NCBI GenBank assembly: GCA_948144175.1
Contig: CANXME010001990.1
Coordinates: 1,674,001-1,738,000, forward strand
DNA from: Closterium sp. NIES-65
Taxonomy: Eukaryota; Streptophyta; Zygnematophyceae; Desmidiales; Closteriaceae
DNA: 64,000 nucleotides
Reading direction: 5' to 3'
A model generated the notes under the pieces. The model was not told the DNA's origin. It did not search any database and saw only the letters and a list, made by a program, of their open reading frames with translations. Numbering within the stretch: position 1 is the first letter of the stretch; every line of letters begins with the position of its first letter. Positions 1 through 9,764 of the stretch are shown one piece after another. Position numbers and translations under genes: made by a program.

Positions 1-168
1 TGGCTAGAATGCGCCGAGCTCGGTTGCAGTACTCGGTCGCCGTCTCCTTGTCGCCCATACGCAAGTGCGTCAGCTGCCCCTCAAGCTAGGCGATGAACAA
101 GTCGCCGGTCACCTGGTAGGTCGACTCGATGAAGTGCCACGCCCGGTGGCTGGCGTCAAGGTACTCCC
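1..168 (-). mobile_element. Copia gag fragment, J family
   Basis: Read on the reverse strand, this stretch encodes part of a copia-type gag helical domain. It matches the plus-strand gag of element J at about 21,565-21,725 closely: both share the strings RAWHFI, STYQVT, DLFIA and EGQLTHLRMG. The match stops near 168, where gypsy reverse-transcriptase sequence begins, so this is a scrap of a second J-family copy. The rest lies outside the window or is gone. No target duplication can be judged because the left edge is off the window. Confidence 0.82.
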
Positions 169-171
169 GAG

Positions 172-1080
172 GAATTTCATGCCATTCAGGCTAAGGAATG
201 CCTCAGCTGTGCTCCAGAGAGTAAAGGATGCGGTGCTGCGGCAAGTGAAGAATGCGGCCTGCTACATAGATGACGTAATCATCTTCAGTCCCGACAGCGA
301 CACGCACGTCAACGACATCGAAGCGACGCTGGCCGCCATCCAAGCAGCAGGGCTGACTTGCCACCCTGGGAAATGTCGGTTCGGACACAGCAGCGTGGCG
401 TACTTGGGGTTTGAGGTGGCAGGAAGGGAGCTGAGCATCCAGAAGGCGACGGTAGAAGTGTTGACAGGGTGGGGCGCCCATAGGACAGAAGCGGATTAAG
501 AGGGCTACTGGGCTTCCTGAATACTACCGCAAGTTTATAGCCGACTTTAGCAAGAGAGCCGCACCGCTGAACAAGCTGCTGAGAGAGGATCAGAAGTGGC
601 AGTGGGAAGAGGCGCAAGAGGGGGCACTGAAGGGGTTGATGGAGGCAGTAAAGGAAGGAGCAGTACTGAAGCTGCCTGACAGAAGGGCGCCATTTGTGCT
701 CTACACGGACTGGAGGAGTGTAGGGATTGGGGCAGTCCTGAGCCAAATGGAAGATGGGCAGAAGAAGGTGGTGGTGTTCACCAGCAGGACATGCAACCCA
801 GCAGAGGCGAACTATTCCTCATACGAGGGCGAGGGGCTGGCAGCGGTGTCGACAGTCGGACACTTCCGAGTCTATCTACAAGGCAGGCACTTCATGTTGG
901 TGACCGACCATCAGCCCTTGATGTGGCTCATGCAGAACCAGACACTGACGGGGCGGAACACGCGGTGGGCAATGAGATTGCAGGAATATGACTTCACCGT
1001 GAAGCACCGCCGCGGGAAGACAATGCAGCACGTGGATGGGTTGTCAAGGAAACCACCAAAGGAGAAGGATGAGCCGGGCA
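172..1080 (+). pseudogene. Gypsy A reverse transcriptase and RNase H block
   Basis: The block starts in the RT palm. The catalytic motif reads YIDDVIIF at about 263-286, followed by the thumb region with CHPGKC and VAYLGFEVAG. RNase H follows: LYTDWRSVGIGAVLSQ near 700-750 and TDHQPLMWL near 903-930, typical of gypsy RNase H. Known family function is copying element RNA into DNA and removing the RNA strand. The block is part of a broken fossil copy and is not expected to act. The counterpart in B is at 6,526-8,160. Confidence 0.88.
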
Positions 1081-1109
1081 CAGGACTAGAGCCACCCGCA
1101 GCAGCACTG

Positions 1110-2470
1110 ACCGCCATGGTCAAGGAGCAGGGGCCAGGAGGAGAACCGACGCGAGGGGCAGCAGACGTCTGGCAGGACGCTGAGACAGTGGCATGGATAA
1201 AGGGAGAGACAGCCGAGGACGAGGGAGCGGGGTCCAGGGCCCGGGCAAGGGGGCAGCACTACAGGTGGTTCCAGGGGCAGGTGCAGCTGAGGACCAAAGA
1301 CGGATGGAAGAGGGTGCCAGAGCCAGGGGAGTGGGAAAGGATCATTGAAGAAGTGCATGAGAAGCTGGGGCACTACGGCGCGCTGCGCACGCAACAGCTG
1401 CTGCAGACAGGATGGTGGTGGGTAGGGATGCGGAAGGAGGTGAAGGAATGGTTGGAGAAGTGTGAGCTCTGCTGCAGGAACAAGGCAACCCTGCTGAAAA
1501 GTCAGGCAGAGCTCCAGCCGCTAGCAATTGTGGAGCTTGGATACAGGTGGTCACTAGATATAGCCGGGGAACTACATGTGAGCATGAGGGGAAGGAGGTA
1601 TATTATGCTCATGATAGAGCACGTGAGCAAGTGGGCAGAGACACGGCCATTGGTGAACAAGACCGCGGCGGCCGTGGCGGAGGCATTTGAGGAGATGGTG
1701 CTGACGAGGTTTGGGGCGTGTGGAGAGGTACTGACTGATCAAGGCACCGAATTTCAAGGGGAGTTCGATGAGCTGCTAGCATCCAACGGCATCCAGCACC
1801 GCACCACCTCCAGGTACCACCCGCAGGCAGATGGCCTAGCAGAGAGGCTGGTGCAGACGGTGAAGAAGGGGTTGCGGGTGTACGGAGAGGCGCACAAGGG
1901 GGACTGGGACAAGAGGCTGGCATGAGTGATGGCGGGGTACAGATTCAGTAAACAGGCCGCACTGAACGACGTGTCCCCCAACTATCTGCTCTTCGGGAAG
2001 CAGCCCATACTACCAGTGGAAGCGCCACGCCTGCTGACAGACAGTGTGTCAGCAAAGACAGCAGAGATGTGGGTAGCACTGGCAGACGCCAGAGCCGTGT
2101 ACCTGAAGAAGATGCTGCCCGCAGCAATGGAGAGCCTGAAGGTGGCTCAGCTGAGAGACATTCACCGATACCAACAAAGGCAGTTGGGAAGGAAGCAGCA
2201 GTAGGATCCTCGCCTGGAGGAAGGACAGGAGGTATACGTGCGGAGGGCAAAACGGGATGGGCTGGACCTGGGGGTGTCCCAACAGAGGTGGACGGTCCGG
2301 GAGGTGAGAGAGTCAGGGGTGCTGGTATTGGAGGATGAGAAGGGGAAGAGATTCATGGACGATGTGACGAATGTGGCGGTTGTGGGCAAGGGCAAGCAGG
2401 AACGGGCTTACCACGGTCCCATGACCAGGGCGAGGACGGCAACAAGGGGTCATAGGAGGGGGCAAGAGTG
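1110..2470 (+). pseudogene. Gypsy A integrase block
   Basis: An N-terminal HHCC zinc-binding region (HEKLGHYG, then CELCCRNK) lies at about 1,355-1,485. The integrase core follows, with SLDIAG near 1,550, LTDQGTEF near 1,735 and GLAERLVQT near 1,830, giving the D, D and E catalytic positions. A C-terminal module with EVYVRRAKRDG and ESGVLVLED lies at about 2,225-2,400 and may be a small target-binding domain; I see no clear chromodomain. The LTR begins a few bases after this block. Fossil copy, broken. Confidence 0.87.
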
Positions 2471-2482
2471 AGTGCATTACAG

Positions 2483-3155
2483 TGTCACATTTGCATGAAT
2501 GTGAAGGGTAAGGTAGTGAGGTAAAAGGGCTGTAAATACTGTAGATACTGTACATAGCGGAACAGAGTTCAACGAGGATGGAAGCCGAAGAGGTATTCGA
2601 CATTTCGCGAACGGAAAAGGGAGTTGGGGAGCTGACGGTTGCCGAGCCTGAGGGTCAGAGGGTTGCATGGGTGAGAGAGGAGCTGGAACTTACGTAAGCA
2701 AGGTGGGGCGGGCTGTAGAAACAGAGGCAGGCTAGGCAGCGGCAGCGGGAAGCAGCAGAGCAGGATGGGAAGGATGGGTGTACGTGTGCATGCTTGTTTG
2801 CTTTCTCTATGTGTGCAGGATAGGTTCGGGGAGCCAGCTGGATCTGGAAGTAACAGTTGGAGGACGAGCAGGCAGGGCAAGGAAGGGTGGCAAGAGGCAT
2901 CACGGTTGTAAGCCTGCGTGAAGCAGTTCATAGCTGCTAGCGTAGGCAGGGATGATGGGACCGTAGTATGGTGGTGGCTTTGCTGGTAGAATAGGTGGAT
3001 TCCTGAATCTACTATCCATTGCTTGTATGTTTCCCTTGTACACGAGAGTTTTTGGTGCAGATCAAGCAAACGGTGAATAGAGGGAGATATGACGAGCAAA
3101 GAGCTGTAGTTAGAGGAGAGTAGGTGAAGTGTGTGACGGAGCAGAGAGCTCATCA
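2483..3155 (+). repeat. Gypsy LTR shared by A (right) and B (left)
   Basis: A 673-bp LTR that begins TGTCACATTT and ends CTCATCA, so it has the usual TG...CA ends. It is about 98% identical by eye to 9,765-10,436 (roughly 13 differences). It directly follows the integrase of A and directly precedes the gag of B. One LTR therefore serves two internal regions, as expected after recombination between neighbouring or tandem copies. No 5-bp target duplication fits its two sides. I could not recognise a tRNA primer-binding site just after position 3,155. Confidence 0.9.
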
Positions 3156-3177
3156 CATACAAGCAATCAGAGAAGGC

Positions 3178-4473
3178 ATGCCCACGAGGTCAGGATTAGA
3201 TTTCGCCGTGAAGGAACCGATAGTAGTGAGTGAGACAATGGAAGGCGATGGAAAGAATGAGGCGGAGGCTCATGGAGCAGCAGGCGCGCACGGCGCGGAA
3301 GGAGGCGGGCTTGGAAGGCCTGGGGGAGCCACGGGCTCTGACACCGCACACGAAGGAACGCGAGAGACGGATGAAGCGGGAGGAGAAGGCGAGGCGGGGA
3401 AGCCAGTTTCTGAAAAGGGTGGCGTCACCGCCGGAGGGAGGACAGGGGGCGATCGACCGTATCAGCGTAGTGCATCATGGCAGGGGTTTGAGGAAGAAGC
3501 AGCTTCGTCGCGATGGCGATACACCATGCTCCCGAAGGTGGAAGTGCTGGAACGATTTTCAGGTGAGGTTCGGCAAGGCCCTTCCCTGAAGAACTACGTG
3601 ATGCAGTTGGAGAACTTGCGAGCGCGGTGGGAGCAAGATCAGCTGGCGGCAGAAGAATTCTTCCGGGGATTGGCGAATACGCTGACAGGAGAAGCGGAAA
3701 CCTACTACCGAATCTGCCGCCACGAGCTGCTGGACAAGGCTGCGCAGGGAAGACCGGGAGAAAGAGATCCGACGAAGCGGTTCTTGGAGATGCTGCGCGA
3801 GCAATTTCCGCTGCAGACACCGAAGCGGGTCGTGGAGTTCAGAGATTTCAAACGAAGAACGGGCGAATCCTTATTGGCGTACTACGGACGTATGGTGGAG
3901 CTCGGGGAGGACATGAACTGTACCGATCAAGGTCGGCTCATCAGTAAATTCCTGAACAGGTTGAACTATGAATTGCAGCGGAATGTGCAGGTGAAAATCT
4001 TCAAATTGGGGGCAGCAGCGATACTGAAAGTCGCGTACGAGACTGTAAAGAGGGTGGAGACGGATCGCAGGCTCTTCGAAGTGGAGCGCACCGTGGAGAG
4101 GTTGGCAGAGAGGCGACGGCCAGCGTGGAGCGCCAGTCCAGTTGAGCACGAGCGGCCACCGAGAGGTCCGGCGGACGTGCGCAAATGCCACAACTGCGGC
4201 CGGAGTGGACACCTGCGACGGGACTGCCGCAACCCACCGGCATGCTTGGTTTGTGGCAAGGAAGATCATTTGAGGAGGGATTGCCCGGAGGCACCTACGT
4301 GCGACAAGTGTGGGAGAAGGGGACATTTGGAGAGAGACTGCTACGCGCGACATGGGGAGCCCAGAGAGAAGGGGGAAGTGGCAGAGATGCGCGCCGAGAT
4401 AGAACGGCTGAGGGCGCAGCTGGAGAATCGAGAAAAGGGGACAGAGAGGAGGCCAGCTATGGTGGCGAGGTAG
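3178..4473 (+). CDS. gag: Gypsy B gag polyprotein
   Basis: Predicted 431-residue gag, taking the ATG at 3,178 just after the LTR as start (the frame is open further upstream, but that part lies inside the LTR). The first ~100 residues are Gly/Glu-rich and low complexity. A capsid-like helical domain follows, from LERFSGE through FLEMLREQFP and FRDFKRRTGESLLAYYGRM to VAYETVKRVE. Three CCHC zinc knuckles of the form CX2CX4HX4C come next: CHNCGRSGHLRRDC, CLVCGKEDHLRRDC and CDKCGRRGHLERDC, at about 4,187-4,334. A short charged coiled-coil candidate (EMRAEIERLRAQLENREK) ends the protein. Gag of this family packages element RNA in cytoplasmic particles. Confidence 0.9.
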   Translation: MPTRSGLDFAVKEPIVVSETMEGDGKNEAEAHGAAGAHGAEGGGLGRPGGATGSDTAHEGTRETDEAGGEGEAGKPVSEKGGVTAGGRTGGDRPYQRSASWQGFEEEAASSRWRYTMLPKVEVLERFSGEVRQGPSLKNYVMQLENLRARWEQDQLAAEEFFRGLANTLTGEAETYYRICRHELLDKAAQGRPGERDPTKRFLEMLREQFPLQTPKRVVEFRDFKRRTGESLLAYYGRMVELGEDMNCTDQGRLISKFLNRLNYELQRNVQVKIFKLGAAAILKVAYETVKRVETDRRLFEVERTVERLAERRRPAWSASPVEHERPPRGPADVRKCHNCGRSGHLRRDCRNPPACLVCGKEDHLRRDCPEAPTCDKCGRRGHLERDCYARHGEPREKGEVAEMRAEIERLRAQLENREKGTERRPAMVAR

Positions 4474-4641
4474 GAGGAAGAAGAAGAAGGAAGCGAAGAG
4501 GAGTTCTGTTTAATGGCGAGACCGGCGAGGGAAAGGGATGAGCCAGGATTGAGGCCAAGGGAGAGGCACCTCAGGCAGAGGACAGAGGGACAACAGCAGT
4601 ACGGGCCGAGGTGACAAGCGGGAGAGGACAGGAGGGGGTTA

Positions 4642-6519
4642 GTGCCTCGTCGGCACCCGCTGGAGAGGCTCAGCTGTGCTGCGTCAGTATTGGTGGCAAA
4701 GAGAGGATATATCATGATAGGGGGGCTGCCGGTGAAGCAGGCCATTATTGATACTGGAGCTCATCCGGTGCTAATAGGAAGGCGACTGGCGGAGCAGTTG
4801 CAGCTGGACAGACCAGAAAGGCAGATAGCTGAAGGACTGCTACTCATGACGACGGAAGGAGGCGGTACAAAGTGGATGCTGAAGACACGGGCGACGGTGG
4901 AGATCATGATCAGGCAAGGAAGCCCCCAGGAATGTTCGGTGAAGCTGCAGTTTGGCGTCTCACCATCAGAGGATTATGACTTGCTGCTAGGAGTGGAGTT
5001 CTTCTACAGCATTGGTTCGACCATCTGCATGTGGGAAGAGCGATTGATGTATCGAGTGACATACAGGGAATACGACGGATGCGTGGCGGAGCTGCCGGTG
5101 CGCTTTATCCGACGCGAACCTAGAGAGGCATATCAAGCTGAGGTGAAGACGGCAGAAGAAGAGCTGGGGCGCCTGAACCGGGAAGTGCTGGAGGAGGAGA
5201 GGAGATACCGAGATTGGCATCGCCAGCGGTGGGGAGAGAGCAGCAGCCTGCGGCAGCTGCACTTGGATAGCAGGGTGTTTCAAAAGCCGATTGTGCTGGT
5301 GGAGTTGTTTGGTGGGATCAGCACGGGGTTAGCAGCGGTGCTGAAGGCAGGGCTGCAAGTGGAAAAGTACATCTACGTGGAGAACGATGACGTTGCGAGC
5401 ACGATATCCTGGCATCACATCAAGAAACTGGAAGAAAGATGCCCCTCCCAGCTGTACGAGGTAGCGGTGGAACGATGGGCAGAATGGATATGCCACCGAG
5501 TGGAGGATGTAAGGGAGGAGACGCTTGCGCACTGGGGGCACATAGACCTGGTGGTGGCGGGCTGGGAATGCCAGGGGATGTCGCGAGCAGGGGAGGGACG
5601 AGGAATGGCAGACCCAAGGAGCGGGCTGTTTCGGGAATTAATCAGGATCCTGAAGCTGATCAAGCGCAAGCAAGGGGAGGTGGCGTATACAGTGGAGAAT
5701 GTGGACACGAGGGACGACCAGAGAGAGGTGGTGAAGCAAGCAGAGGAGGAGATCCGAGGGGAGCTAGGAGCAGGAGTGGCATGGGATGCCACCCGGAATG
5801 GTAGCAGGACGCACAGGACGCGAAGGTATTGGCAGAACGTGGTACCAGAAGCTGTGCTGCAGTATGAGCTGTCGCTGATGGAGCGGCCGAAACCACGACT
5901 GGTGGCGGATATACTGGAACCCGCACGGACCCCAGCGCTGGTGCGACACCCAGATCATGAGACGCAGTACCCATGCAACGAAGTCGGCAAGCCAAGGCAG
6001 GCCTGGCCCATGCTGGTGACTTACAAGAACGCAAAGGGATTTAAGCTGAAGGACGGGCGGGAGGGACCAGGGATGGTGTTTGATTGGTTGAAGGAAGTGT
6101 GGGAAGAGCCGATTGCGCCAGAAGGGGAGCTAGCCATGGGCTTTATGGTAGGCGCCACGGCAAGTGTGGAAGTGACGGTAGATCACAGGAGGAGGGCGCT
6201 GGGGAAGGCCATGGACCTCAACGCCCTACACTGGCTGATAGCGACGATGGACCGACACCTCGAGCGCAACAAATGGGAGCGTAGGAGGGACCATGCGGCA
6301 CGGGCAGATCCGAAGACAGAGGGTGATGAAGTCAAGAAGAGTCAGGCAGAGAAATTCTTGGAGCTCCTAGAGGAGGTGGCATGGGAGATGCGAAGGAGGG
6401 GAGTGCCGCAAGAGAAGCGGATGGAAGGGCTGAACGACCCCACGGGGACACCGGGAAGATATCCGGATCAGGACGAGGACGAGGAGACATGGTGGGAAGG
6501 AGAGCCAGAGATGGATTGA
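4642..6519 (+). CDS. Gypsy B protease plus DNMT3-like methyltransferase
   Basis: An open frame of 625 codons within the pol region. Residues about 25-160 form a retroviral-type aspartic protease: AIIDTGAHPVLIG carries the DTG active site, and DLLLGVEFF matches the second conserved strand. Residues about 160-212 are a charged linker. Residues about 213-540 are a cytosine-5 DNA methyltransferase domain (listed separately). The last ~85 residues are an acidic, Glu/Arg-rich linker leading towards reverse transcriptase. The first codon is not ATG, and such pol regions are usually expressed with gag, so the true start is not claimed. A pol-embedded methyltransferase is highly unusual for gypsy elements. 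Confidence 0.88.
   Translation: MPRRHPLERLSCAASVLVAKRGYIMIGGLPVKQAIIDTGAHPVLIGRRLAEQLQLDRPERQIAEGLLLMTTEGGGTKWMLKTRATVEIMIRQGSPQECSVKLQFGVSPSEDYDLLLGVEFFYSIGSTICMWEERLMYRVTYREYDGCVAELPVRFIRREPREAYQAEVKTAEEELGRLNREVLEEERRYRDWHRQRWGESSSLRQLHLDSRVFQKPIVLVELFGGISTGLAAVLKAGLQVEKYIYVENDDVASTISWHHIKKLEERCPSQLYEVAVERWAEWICHRVEDVREETLAHWGHIDLVVAGWECQGMSRAGEGRGMADPRSGLFRELIRILKLIKRKQGEVAYTVENVDTRDDQREVVKQAEEEIRGELGAGVAWDATRNGSRTHRTRRYWQNVVPEAVLQYELSLMERPKPRLVADILEPARTPALVRHPDHETQYPCNEVGKPRQAWPMLVTYKNAKGFKLKDGREGPGMVFDWLKEVWEEPIAPEGELAMGFMVGATASVEVTVDHRRRALGKAMDLNALHWLIATMDRHLERNKWERRRDHAARADPKTEGDEVKKSQAEKFLELLEEVAWEMRRRGVPQEKRMEGLNDPTGTPGRYPDQDEDEETWWEGEPEMD
5281..6260 (+). other. DNMT3-like cytosine-5 methyltransferase domain in element B
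   Basis: Conserved motifs appear in linear order. Motif I (SAM binding): VELFGGISTGLAAVLKAG at about 5,299-5,352, matching the DNMT3 pattern LFDGIATGL. Motif II-like: YIYVENDD. Motif IV with the Cys-Gln pair: DLVVAGWECQGMS at about 5,548-5,586, followed by DPRSGLFRELIRIL, which parallels the GRLFFEFYRLL stretch of DNMT3. Motif VI: YTVENV near 5,686-5,703. Motif VIII-like: RTHRTRRYWQNVVP near 5,813-5,854, paralleling AHRARYFWGN of DNMT3. Motif X-like: ALGKAMDLNALHWLI near 6,199-6,243. The order I-IV-VI-VIII-X is not permuted, unlike plant DRM enzymes. The known family reaction is transfer of methyl from SAM to cytosine C5; whether this copy ever worked is unknown. Confidence 0.85.
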
Positions 6520-6525
6520 GATTCT

Positions 6526-8160
6526 GTGGAGGAGGAAGATCCCACAGAGAGGTGGATCTCCGACCCGGACGAGGTTCTCCTGGGACCTAGCAGGGCCTAC
6601 ATGGCAAGAGATGCGGCAGAGAAAGGGGGACGGGAGCAGAAATCGGAGGAAGAAGCAGAGGACGCAGGTGGTCGAGAGATGGCAGGACCAGTGACAGCTG
6701 GGGTGACAGGAGACATGGAGAGGAGGATGGAAACGGTCCTACCTGCAGTGGCTGAAACACACTGGGACATAGGAGGCGCCATGGAAGGGACAGCGGCGAT
6801 TAGGTTGGAAGCCGTGTTGCGGCAGCATGCGGCAGCATTCGCACACACAATACAGCAGCTAGGCAAGTGCGTGACCAGTACCATGCGTCTGCCCCTGACC
6901 AGCGAGGTTCCAGTGTACCAGCGGCGGAGGAGGATGAGCCCGCAGGACATCAGCATCTGTACAGAGAAATGTCAGGAGCTGTTAGAAGCAGGCCTGATCA
7001 GACGGTCAACATTGGACTACGCAGCAGCCACGGTCGTAGCAGCACGGATAGACCTGACGGGCACAGCTTTGTCCCGTCGCATGTGCGGGGACTACCGGGG
7101 GCTAAACAAGGTGACAGCAATGGACAGATACCCAATGCCGATGGCATAAGAAATCTTCGACCAGCTGCAAGGAAGCTGAGTCTTCTCCATGCTAGACCTG
7201 CGACAAGGCTTCAACCAGATTCCCATAGCTGAAGAGGACAAAAAAAAGACTGCGTTTCACGGGCCGGATGGACTTTATGAGTGGAACTTCATGCCTTTTG
7301 GTTGAGGAATGCATCAGCAGTGTTTCAGCGAGTGATGGGTGCGGTGCTGCGAGAGGTGAAAGGGGCAGCATGCTACATAGATGACGTGATTATCTTTAGG
7401 CCGGATGCAGAGACACATGTGCGGGACGTAGAGGCGACTCTAGCGGCAATTGAAGTGGCAGGCTTGACCTGTCACCCTGGGAAGTGCTGCTTTGGACACA
7501 CCAGCGTGGCGTATTTGGGGTTCGAGGTGGCAGGGGGGGAGCTTAGCATCCAGAAAGCTAAGGTGGAAGTGTTAGATCGGGTGGAAAGGCCGAAGGACAC
7601 AAGCAGCCTGCGAGCCCTGCTGGGCTTCCTCAACTATTACAAGAAGTTCATTGAGGATTTTAGCAAGAAGGCAGCGCCCCTGGATAAGCTGCTGAGGGAA
7701 GAGCAAAAGTGGCAGTGGGAAGAGGTGCAAGAGCAGGCCCTGCGCGGCTTGATGGAAGCACTCAAGGCCGGGGCAGTACTAAAGCTACCTGATGGGCAGC
7801 AGCCATCTGTCCTGTATACGGACTGGAGCAGCGTAGAAATGGGGGCAGTGCTGAGTCAAATGGAGAGTTGGGTGGAAAAGGTGGTGGCCTTCGCGAGCAG
7901 GACCTGCAGTCCGGCTGAGGCCAACTACTCGTCTTATGAGGGAGAAGGGCTGGCAGCAGTCTGGGCAGTGGGACACTTTCGTGTGTACCTGCAGGGATGG
8001 CACTTCACGTTAGTGACAGACCATCAGCCGCTACTGTGGCTGATGCATAACCAGACACTGACTGGGAGGAACGCGTGCTGGGCCATGAAATTGCAAGAGT
8101 ACGATTTCACGGTGAAGCACAGGCCCAGGAAGACGATGCAGCACGTGGATGTGCTCCCGG
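6526..8160 (+). pseudogene. Gypsy B reverse transcriptase and RNase H block
   Basis: RT fingers are seen with VYQRRRRMSP, CQELLEAGLIRRS and CGDYRGLNKVTAMDRYPMP; the palm carries YIDDVIIF at about 7,374-7,397; the thumb has CHPGKC and AYLGFEVAGG. RNase H shows LYTDWSSVEMGAVLSQ near 7,813 and TDHQPLLWLMHNQTLTG near 8,018. The layout matches A (172-1,080), which lacks the N-terminal part in this window. The block is broken in this copy. It lies directly downstream of the methyltransferase frame, consistent with a single pol region of the order PR-MTase-RT-RH-IN. Confidence 0.9.
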
Positions 8161-8199
8161 CACAGAGCCGGAACCAGAGCAGGAGCCCCCTTCAGCAGC

Positions 8200-9487
8200 A
8201 CTAACCGCCATGGTCAGCGAACGAGGGGCAGGAGGAGGACAGCAGAGGGGTGCAGCCGATGTGTGGCAGGATGAGGAGACCCTGAAGTGGATCAAGGGTG
8301 AGACAGCCAAGGACGGGGGAGCCGGGGCAAGAGCGAGAGCGCGGGGGCAGCATTATAGGTGGTTTCAAGAGCAGGTGCAGCTGCAGACGAAGGATGGGTG
8401 GAAGCGGGTACCGGCGCCGGCAGAGAGGGAAGGGATAATCCGAGAGGTGCACAATAAGCTGGGACATTACGGTCCACTGAGGACGCTGCAGCTGCTACAG
8501 ACGGGCTGGTGGTGGGCAAGGATGCAGAAGGAGGTGAAGGAGTGGGTGGAGGGGTGTGAACTATGCTGCAGGAACAAGGCGAGTCTGCTGAAGAGTCAGG
8601 CCGAGCTACAGCCCCTAGACATCGTGGAGCTGGGGTATCGTTGGTCATTGGACATTGCAGGGGAACTGCCAGTGTCCAGGAGGGGCAGGCGGTACGTGCT
8701 GCTCATGATTGAGCATGTGAGCAAGTAGGCAGAGGCGAGACCATTGGTGGCGACGACGGCAAAAGCGGTGGCTGAGGCCTTCGAGGAGATGGTGCTGACA
8801 AGGTTCGGTGCGTGCGGGGAAGTGTTGACAAACCAAGGCACGGAGTTTCAGGGGGAATTCAAGGAGCTGCTAGCAGAGAATGGCATCCAGCACCGCACCA
8901 CCTCCAGGTATCACCCGCAGAGCGATGAGCTTACAGAGAGGCTTGTGCAGACGGAAAAAAACGGGATCCGCGCCTACAGGGAGGCGAATAAGGGGGACTG
9001 GGACAAGAAGCTAGCCTGGGTGATGGTGGGGTACAGGTTCAGCAAGCAAGCCTCATTGAAGGATGTCTCCCCATACTACCTGCTTTTCGGAAAGCACCCC
9101 ATAATGTCGGTGGATGCACCAAGATTGATACTAGATAGTGTCACAGCAAGGACAGCAGAGAAGTGGGTAGCGCTGGCTGACGCGAGAGCCAGGTACTTGA
9201 AGAAGATGCTGCCGGCAGCAATGGAGAGCCTAAAGGTGGCGCAGCTGCGGGACATCCATCGTTACAAGCAGCGGCAGCTCAACATTATGGTGGGAAGGCA
9301 GGCAGCTGTCGAGGAAGGGCAGGCGGTGTATGTGCGGCGAGCGAAGCGAGATGGGCTAGATGTGGGAGTATCACAGCAGAGGTGGGAGGTGAAGGAGGTT
9401 CGTGAATCGGGAGTACTGGTGCTGGAGGATGCAAAAGGGAAGCGAGTTATGGACCACGTTTACAATGTGGCGCTCGCAGGAAAGTAG
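8200..9487 (+). pseudogene. Gypsy B integrase block
   Basis: The zinc-binding N-terminus has HNKLGHYG and CELCCRNK near 8,450-8,580. The core carries SLDIAGEL near 8,650, LTNQGTEF near 8,825 and ELTERLVQT near 8,930. The C-terminal module has AVYVRRAKRDG and ESGVLVLED, as in A. Gypsy integrases join the finished DNA copy to host chromatin. The block is broken. The 204-bp direct repeat begins about 70 bases after it. Confidence 0.88.
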
Positions 9488-9558
9488 CAAAAGGTGGGAG
9501 GCTACACAAGTCCCATGACCAGGGCGAGGACGGTAGCAGCAGGTCACGGGAGGGGGCA

Positions 9559-9762
9559 GGAGAAGTAGCTATCAGAACACTCTAGGAGAACCAGAGGAAA
9601 GGTTGGCAAGGGTGGTGACAACAGAGAAATAAGGTGAACATGGACAAGGGAAGGAGAAAGGTGCCAAAAAGGGGGGAAGAGAGGCAGGGGGCACAACACA
9701 CGGAAGAGTGAGAAGTAGGAGAAGGAGAGTGAGGAGAGGAGGGGGAGGGTAGGTATCCGACA
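9559..9762 (+). repeat. 204-bp direct repeat, left copy
   Basis: A purine-rich 204-bp stretch starting GGAGAAGTAG and ending GTAGGTATCCGACA. It recurs at 10,439-10,642 at about 94-95% identity by eye, on the other side of the right LTR of B. Element A has nothing like it between its integrase and LTR. It is far too long to be a target-site duplication. Confidence 0.9.
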
Positions 9763-9764
9763 GC

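Larger units (their letters stand above)
169..3155 (+). mobile_element. Ty3/gypsy element A, right-hand part with LTR
   Basis: This is the 3' half of a Ty3/gypsy retrotransposon: reverse-transcriptase palm, RNase H, integrase and then an LTR at 2,483-3,155. The order RT-RNase H-integrase places it in gypsy. Its coding blocks match those of element B at about 80% of residues by eye, so A and B are related but not recent duplicates of each other. The element is broken, with several breaks. Its 5' half is absent, so whether it ever carried the methyltransferase seen in B cannot be told. Its right LTR doubles as the left LTR of B. Confidence 0.88.

Noticed and set aside
2569-3162. Long reverse-strand frame over the gypsy LTR, repeated at 9,937-10,659
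   Set aside because: It lies wholly in LTR and neighbouring repeat DNA and has low-complexity Ser/Leu/Pro/His-rich text with no domain. It appears in both LTR copies only because the DNA is the same.
5281-6260. Methyltransferase as a host chromosomal gene or a bacterial restriction enzyme
   Set aside because: It shares a reading frame with a retroviral-type protease, sits between gag and RT, and lies between matching LTRs. DNMT3-like motif wording argues against a bacterial restriction system.
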